A DNA stretch of 8,721 nucleotides from Thermoplasmatota archaeon (GTDB taxonomy: Archaea; Thermoplasmatota; Penumbrarchaeia; Penumbrarchaeales; Penumbrarchaeaceae). The translations under genes were made by a program, and so were the position numbers. How positions within the stretch are numbered: the first letter of the stretch is position 1; every line of letters begins with the position of its first letter. The stretch lies in assembly GCA_016929175.1 (NCBI GenBank), contig JAFGJI010000062.1, positions 1 to 8,721 of the forward strand. The letters are read 5' to 3'. Under the pieces are notes generated by a model, which saw nothing but the letters and a program-made list of their open reading frames with translations, was not told the origin of the DNA and did not search any database. Of the stretch, positions 6,021-8,721 are shown piece after piece.

Positions 6021-6962
6021 CTACCAAAATATCCTCCGATAGAAATTGACACCACCATACTCCTTCCTGGAGATCTCTCCCATTTCCAACATTTTCTCGA
6101 TCAGTTCCCATTTATCCCCGGACCTCTCTAGCATCTCCCTGACGCTGTCCTCCCTCATGGGATGCACGGATGTTACCGCAAGTATGTCATCTTTCACATC
6201 CCCGGTATGGGTGAAATCCCCGTATTCCCTGTCAGTAAGGGCTTCCACCCTGATCCTCCTTGAAGAGTATTCCCTGATGACCTTGAGGATGGTATCATCG
6301 GATGGCACCTCCACCATTTCCTCTGCCGGGGGTCTTATGGGAACGGTGATATAGGCGATCTTGGGGTCGAGTTTACGTATGAAATCCGCAGTCTTCCCGG
6401 CCTGTTCTTTGCTGTCGTTGACCCCCTTGACAAGCATGGTCTCGGTTATAAGAGACCCTTTGAAGCTTCTTGAAAGGTCCGTCAAACCATCCTTTATATC
6501 CTTCAACTTGATACTGCCATGGGGTCTGTTGACCTTCTTCCATATTTTCTCATAGACGGAATCGACCTTGACCGAAACGAGATCTGCCCCTGACAGCTCC
6601 TCCCTCACTATCTCATCACCGAGGAGTGATGAGTTCGTTATCACTGCCACGGGATAGCCCAGCTTCTTCACCATCTCTATCTCCTTTCCGAGATCGATGT
6701 CGAGCGTGGGCTCCCCGTCAGGAACGAATGTCAGATGATCGATACGATCCCCCATCTCCTCCACCGATCTTACCTGGGCTTCCACATCACTGAAAACTTT
6801 CTCCGGACCGTAGAACCTCCTTCTATCTTTCAGCATGTTCTCTGTTCTGCCGAGCTGGCAGTAAATGCATGAATAACTGCAGTACTTCGGAGGGATATTG
6901 TTGATACCCAGGCTCCGCCCGAGCCTTCTCGAGGGAACGGGGCCGTATGCGATCCGATTCAA
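6021..6962 (-). CDS. Radical SAM protein (COG0731-like)
   Basis: Radical SAM enzyme, 313 residues from the proposed start. The N-terminus carries AYGPVPSRRLGRSLG (5-19), a hallmark of the COG0731-like group, followed by the cluster motif CSYSCIYC with C28, C32 and C35, then FVPDGEPTLD (79-88), the GEP-type SAM-binding element. The C-terminal 60 residues are charged and helical, with no extra Cys cluster seen. The reaction is unknown for this group. I choose a TTG start at 6962-6960 because it overlaps the upstream stop as TTGA and places YGPVPSRR right at the N-terminus, as in relatives. The upstream ATG at 7025 would add 21 residues and overlap the metallo-beta-lactamase gene by 67 bases. 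The ribosome site for the TTG is weak, so the start is not settled. Confidence 0.88.
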   Translation of the reverse strand: MNRIAYGPVPSRRLGRSLGINNIPPKYCSYSCIYCQLGRTENMLKDRRRFYGPEKVFSDVEAQVRSVEEMGDRIDHLTFVPDGEPTLDIDLGKEIEMVKKLGYPVAVITNSSLLGDEIVREELSGADLVSVKVDSVYEKIWKKVNRPHGSIKLKDIKDGLTDLSRSFKGSLITETMLVKGVNDSKEQAGKTADFIRKLDPKIAYITVPIRPPAEEMVEVPSDDTILKVIREYSSRRIRVEALTDREYGDFTHTGDVKDDILAVTSVHPMREDSVREMLERSGDKWELIEKMLEMGEISRKEYGGVNFYRRIFW

Positions 6963-7645
6963 TGATGTGATCCAGATCCCTCCATTTTGCCTCGGTCTAA
7001 GGATATTATCTGCCCGGCACTGCATGTTCTTGCCCTGTCCGGAAAACGCATGATGATCTCCTTCTTGCGCTCAGTGCAGTGACAGGGTACTATCATGTCA
7101 AGACCGCCCAGCCTGTCAAGTTTATCAAAATCATGGAATCCACCCATAACACCGGTCACTCTGCCGAACCTGCCTGCGGCATCCATTAATACATTCAGAC
7201 CAGGGTGGGCGCATCCTGTTATGACAAGAATGCCGTTCCCCGTATCCACAGCCATTGCCTGCTCTCTGGTCCTCTCTCCAAGCTGGCCTGTCATGTAGAT
7301 CCCTTCCATCACCTCGACCGGACCCTCCACCTCATGAAGATGGGCCTGTTCGGATATCTCTTTCTTAAGGCGCTTGGAGAACGAGCATGGGAGGTACACA
7401 TCTGCTTTAGGATGAAGGACCCGGGTAAGCCCACCGATGTGGTCCCAGTGATCGTGAGAGAGCACGATGATGTCGATATCCTCTTTTCTTATCCCTGCCT
7501 TTTTCATGTTGTACATCAGTTTCCTTCCATCCCAGCCCGTATCAAACAGTATCTTCCTTCCACGGTGTTCTACCAGACAGGAGAAACCCCATCCTTTCTT
7601 GAAACCCTCGAGGGCTTCGTTGTCGTATAGTACCGTGAGGTTCAA
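6959..7645 (-). CDS. Metallo-beta-lactamase-fold hydrolase (COG1237-like)
   Basis: Soluble metallohydrolase-like protein of 228 residues. The metal motif HDHWDH is at 64-69 (H64, H66, D68, H69), with H147 in GCAHPG and H189 in PCHC as probable further ligands; LFDTG (33-37) is the usual preceding strand. Relatives are often labelled dihydropterin-aminobenzene phosphate synthase, a name with little support for most of them, so I do not adopt it. The start is TTG (7645-7643): a strong ribosome site GGAGGAGG (7652-7659) sits six bases upstream, the start overlaps the previous stop as TTGA, and LTVLYDNEA is where relatives begin. It precedes the radical SAM gene, with which it probably shares a four-base overlap. 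Confidence 0.9.
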   Translation of the reverse strand: MNLTVLYDNEALEGFKKGWGFSCLVEHRGRKILFDTGWDGRKLMYNMKKAGIRKEDIDIIVLSHDHWDHIGGLTRVLHPKADVYLPCSFSKRLKKEISEQAHLHEVEGPVEVMEGIYMTGQLGERTREQAMAVDTGNGILVITGCAHPGLNVLMDAAGRFGRVTGVMGGFHDFDKLDRLGGLDMIVPCHCTERKKEIIMRFPDRARTCSAGQIISLDRGKMEGSGSHH

Positions 7646-7836
7646 TCGGATCCTCCTCCGAACCTTCTTTCAAGATTATAATTTGAATAAATCACCCCGT
7701 ATCTCGACTTCATATAGGTGGATACCTTCATCGACCTCAGATCCTCGCCGGTATACCTTCTACCCGCTTCCTCCGCGAAGCCCGGACAGTCCTTACCCGT
7801 GTAGCAGTCCTTGTTGTCGCAGTTGGCACATTTCAT
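7642..7836 (-). CDS. Small Cys-rich protein, probable metal or Fe-S binding
   Basis: Protein of 64 residues whose first 18 positions hold four cysteines: C3, C6, C11 and C17 (MKCANCDNKDCYTGKDCPGF). The spacing CxxCx4Cx5C suggests a zinc or Fe-S site. The remainder is polar and basic, ending in FGGGSD, with no membrane segment. The N-terminus recalls the Cys-rich beginning of DUF1847 proteins, but those are much longer; this could be a stand-alone version of that head, and the link is tentative. The start is ATG 7836, four bases after the scaffold gene stop, with AGGAG about 11 bases upstream. Its tight placement between an Fe-S scaffold and a metallohydrolase, and the shared TTGA with the next gene, support it as real. 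Confidence 0.75.
   Translation of the reverse strand: MKCANCDNKDCYTGKDCPGFAEEAGRRYTGEDLRSMKVSTYMKSRYGVIYSNYNLERRFGGGSD
7652..7659 (-). promoter_or_regulatory. Strong ribosome site deciding a TTG start
   Basis: GGAGGAGG on the minus strand lies six bases before TTG 7645 and inside the 3' end of the Cys-rich protein gene. It is the strongest ribosome site in the operon and justifies TTG as the start of the metallo-beta-lactamase-fold gene. Confidence 0.7.
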
Positions 7837-7840
7837 CGGA

Positions 7841-8275
7841 TCACAACTCCTGAACCGTGAGGCTTCGTATCGCTTTTAACAGCGTATCAGCAGCAAGTTT
7901 CGCGCAGTGGCGGTTCTCCTCGGGCAGACCACCCAGTTCATCAAGGATCTCCAGGGCGGTGATCTTTTTGGCGTATTCCAGGCTCTTTCCTAGCACCATC
8001 CTCGTCGTGATGCTGCCGCATGCGATCGAAGAGCCGCACCCGTCGGTCATGAACCGTATATCTTCTATCCTGCCATCCCTGATCATCAATGAGAATTCCA
8101 TCGTATCCCCGCAGGGTCCCGTAACGGACGCTCGAGAGTCCGGAACCTCGATCCGTCCCATATTGTGCGGGTTCCTGGCCTCCCGAAGTACAATATCGGA
8201 GAACCTCCTCTCCTCGTCCTTCCTTATCCTTTTTTCTATGTCATCAACGATCCCGTCAAGATCCCTTCCGGTCAT
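7841..8275 (-). CDS. IscU/NifU-type Fe-S cluster scaffold
   Basis: Iron-sulfur scaffold protein of 144 residues, the N-terminal NifU/IscU domain alone. The region NPHNMGRIEVPD (35-46) matches the family entry loop. The three cluster ligands are C55 (GPCGD), C80 (DGCGSSIA) and C124 (NRHCAKLAAD), and D57 is the conserved aspartate that tunes cluster release. An additional C86 lies in SIACGSI. A helical leader of about 25 residues precedes the domain. No cysteine desulfurase is present in the window, so the sulfur source is elsewhere. The start overlaps the MinD-like gene by ATGA (8272-8275). Its neighbours suggest it builds or stores clusters for the ATPase or the radical SAM enzyme in the same operon. 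Confidence 0.9.
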   Translation of the reverse strand: MTGRDLDGIVDDIEKRIRKDEERRFSDIVLREARNPHNMGRIEVPDSRASVTGPCGDTMEFSLMIRDGRIEDIRFMTDGCGSSIACGSITTRMVLGKSLEYAKKITALEILDELGGLPEENRHCAKLAADTLLKAIRSLTVQEL

Positions 8276-8721
8276 TGCAATGCCTTCTCGATCCTTCTCC
8301 AGATCCCCCTGATGCTTTGAGACAGCTCTCCATCCGGGAATTCAACGACCGTTTTGTTCTCCATCATCGCTTTGGTCGCTGTGTCATCGTAGGGAAGCTT
8401 CCCGACGACCTCTATTTCCTTTTCCCTGCAGAACTCCTCTATCTTTTCCGTGTTCTCCGGGTTGATGTCAAACTTGTTGATGCATACCACTGACGGGATC
8501 CTGAAATGGTCCGCAACCTCGATCACTCTCATGGAATCATGCATGCCCGACAACGTTGGTTCCATCACGACCAGAACGAGGTCCACCCCCGTGATCGAGG
8601 ATATCACCGTGCATCCGGTCCCCGGAGGCCCGTCGATGATTATAAGGTCCTTCCCCTTTTCCTCGGCAAGCTCCCTGGCCCTGCTTCTAACAAGCGCCAC
8701 GAGTTTGCCGGATGCTTCCTC
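8272..8721 (-). CDS. MinD/Nbp35-superfamily P-loop ATPase, partial (N-terminus beyond window)
   Basis: C-terminal part of a MinD-superfamily ATPase; the frame runs off the right edge (EEASGKLVALVRSR), so about 149 residues are seen and the Walker A end is missing. Visible elements are DLIIIDGPPGTGC (Walker B/switch II), a strand with VVMEPTLSGMHD, the nucleotide-base motif INKFD, and LPYDDTATKAM. The GPPGTGC form with a following VEPT-type loop is typical of the archaeal COG1149 group that carries an inserted ferredoxin domain; whether the insert exists cannot be checked because it would lie further upstream. Members are linked to Fe-S or metal-cofactor assembly. It overlaps the scaffold gene by four bases and is the first visible gene of the operon. 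A GTG at 8700 is an internal valine, not a start. Confidence 0.85.
   Translation of the reverse strand, partial: EEASGKLVALVRSRARELAEEKGKDLIIIDGPPGTGCTVISSITGVDLVLVVMEPTLSGMHDSMRVIEVADHFRIPSVVCINKFDINPENTEKIEEFCREKEIEVVGKLPYDDTATKAMMENKTVVEFPDGELSQSIRGIWRRIEKALQ

Noticed and set aside
6963..7025. ATG 7025 as start of the radical SAM protein
   Set aside because: It would overlap the preceding gene by 67 bases and add residues not typical of the family; TTG 6962 fits the overlap pattern better.
7205..7630. Long + strand open frame opposite the metallo-beta-lactamase gene
   Set aside because: Shadow of a gene with clear metal motifs; the translation resembles no protein.
7857..8312. Long + strand open frame opposite the IscU-type gene
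   Set aside because: Serine-rich translation antiparallel to a clearly recognised protein; no start signal.
8272..8700. GTG 8700 as a complete start of the MinD-like protein
   Set aside because: The frame stays open to the window edge and Walker A is absent, so the gene is truncated by the window.

Overview
The window looks like chromosomal DNA from an anaerobic archaeon, possibly a methanogenic or related Thermoplasmatota/Euryarchaeota lineage. The evidence is indirect. Several genes have an A+T-rich TATA-like box about 35-45 bases before the start, ribosome sites are of the GGTGA/GGAGG type, two starts appear to be TTG, and the gene set is dominated by oxygen-sensitive iron-sulfur proteins plus a flavodiiron oxygen reductase. 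I see no rRNA, tRNA or CRISPR array. A strictly anaerobic bacterium cannot be fully excluded.

Left part (1-3720), + strand. A flavodiiron protein gene (fprA, 129-1322) is followed by about 310 bases without a convincing gene. This gap holds a cluster of small hairpins (about 1501-1571) and a TATA box with a perfect 16-base palindrome that controls a Phd/YefM-RelE type toxin-antitoxin pair (1636-2200). Directly after the toxin lies what appears to be the decayed 3' end of a minus-strand gene (2204-2389, one internal stop). Next comes a two-gene unit: a NapH-like membrane protein with two ferredoxin clusters (2464-3231) and a small cupin (3238-3576). Its end overlaps a 19-base palindrome. A CGGC-domain protein (3721-4158) has its own TATA-like box.

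Right part (4186-8721), minus strand. Seven genes are packed without gaps and read leftward from beyond the right edge: a MinD/Nbp35-type ATPase (partial), an IscU/NifU-type scaffold, a 64-residue Cys-rich protein, a metallo-beta-lactamase-fold protein, a radical SAM enzyme, a class I/II aminotransferase and a SAM methyltransferase. Most junctions are ATGA or TTGA overlaps, so this is almost certainly one operon. The first part can supply or sense Fe-S clusters, the radical SAM enzyme needs one, and the last two are classical small-molecule enzymes. A plausible but unproven reading is an Fe-S-dependent pathway for a modified amino acid or cofactor-like metabolite.

The shared theme is redox and iron-sulfur chemistry with oxygen defence (FprA), an electron-transfer membrane protein with a cupin, a putative metal-binding CGGC protein, and an Fe-S/radical operon. 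The toxin-antitoxin island between fprA and the NapH-like gene looks like a later insertion.
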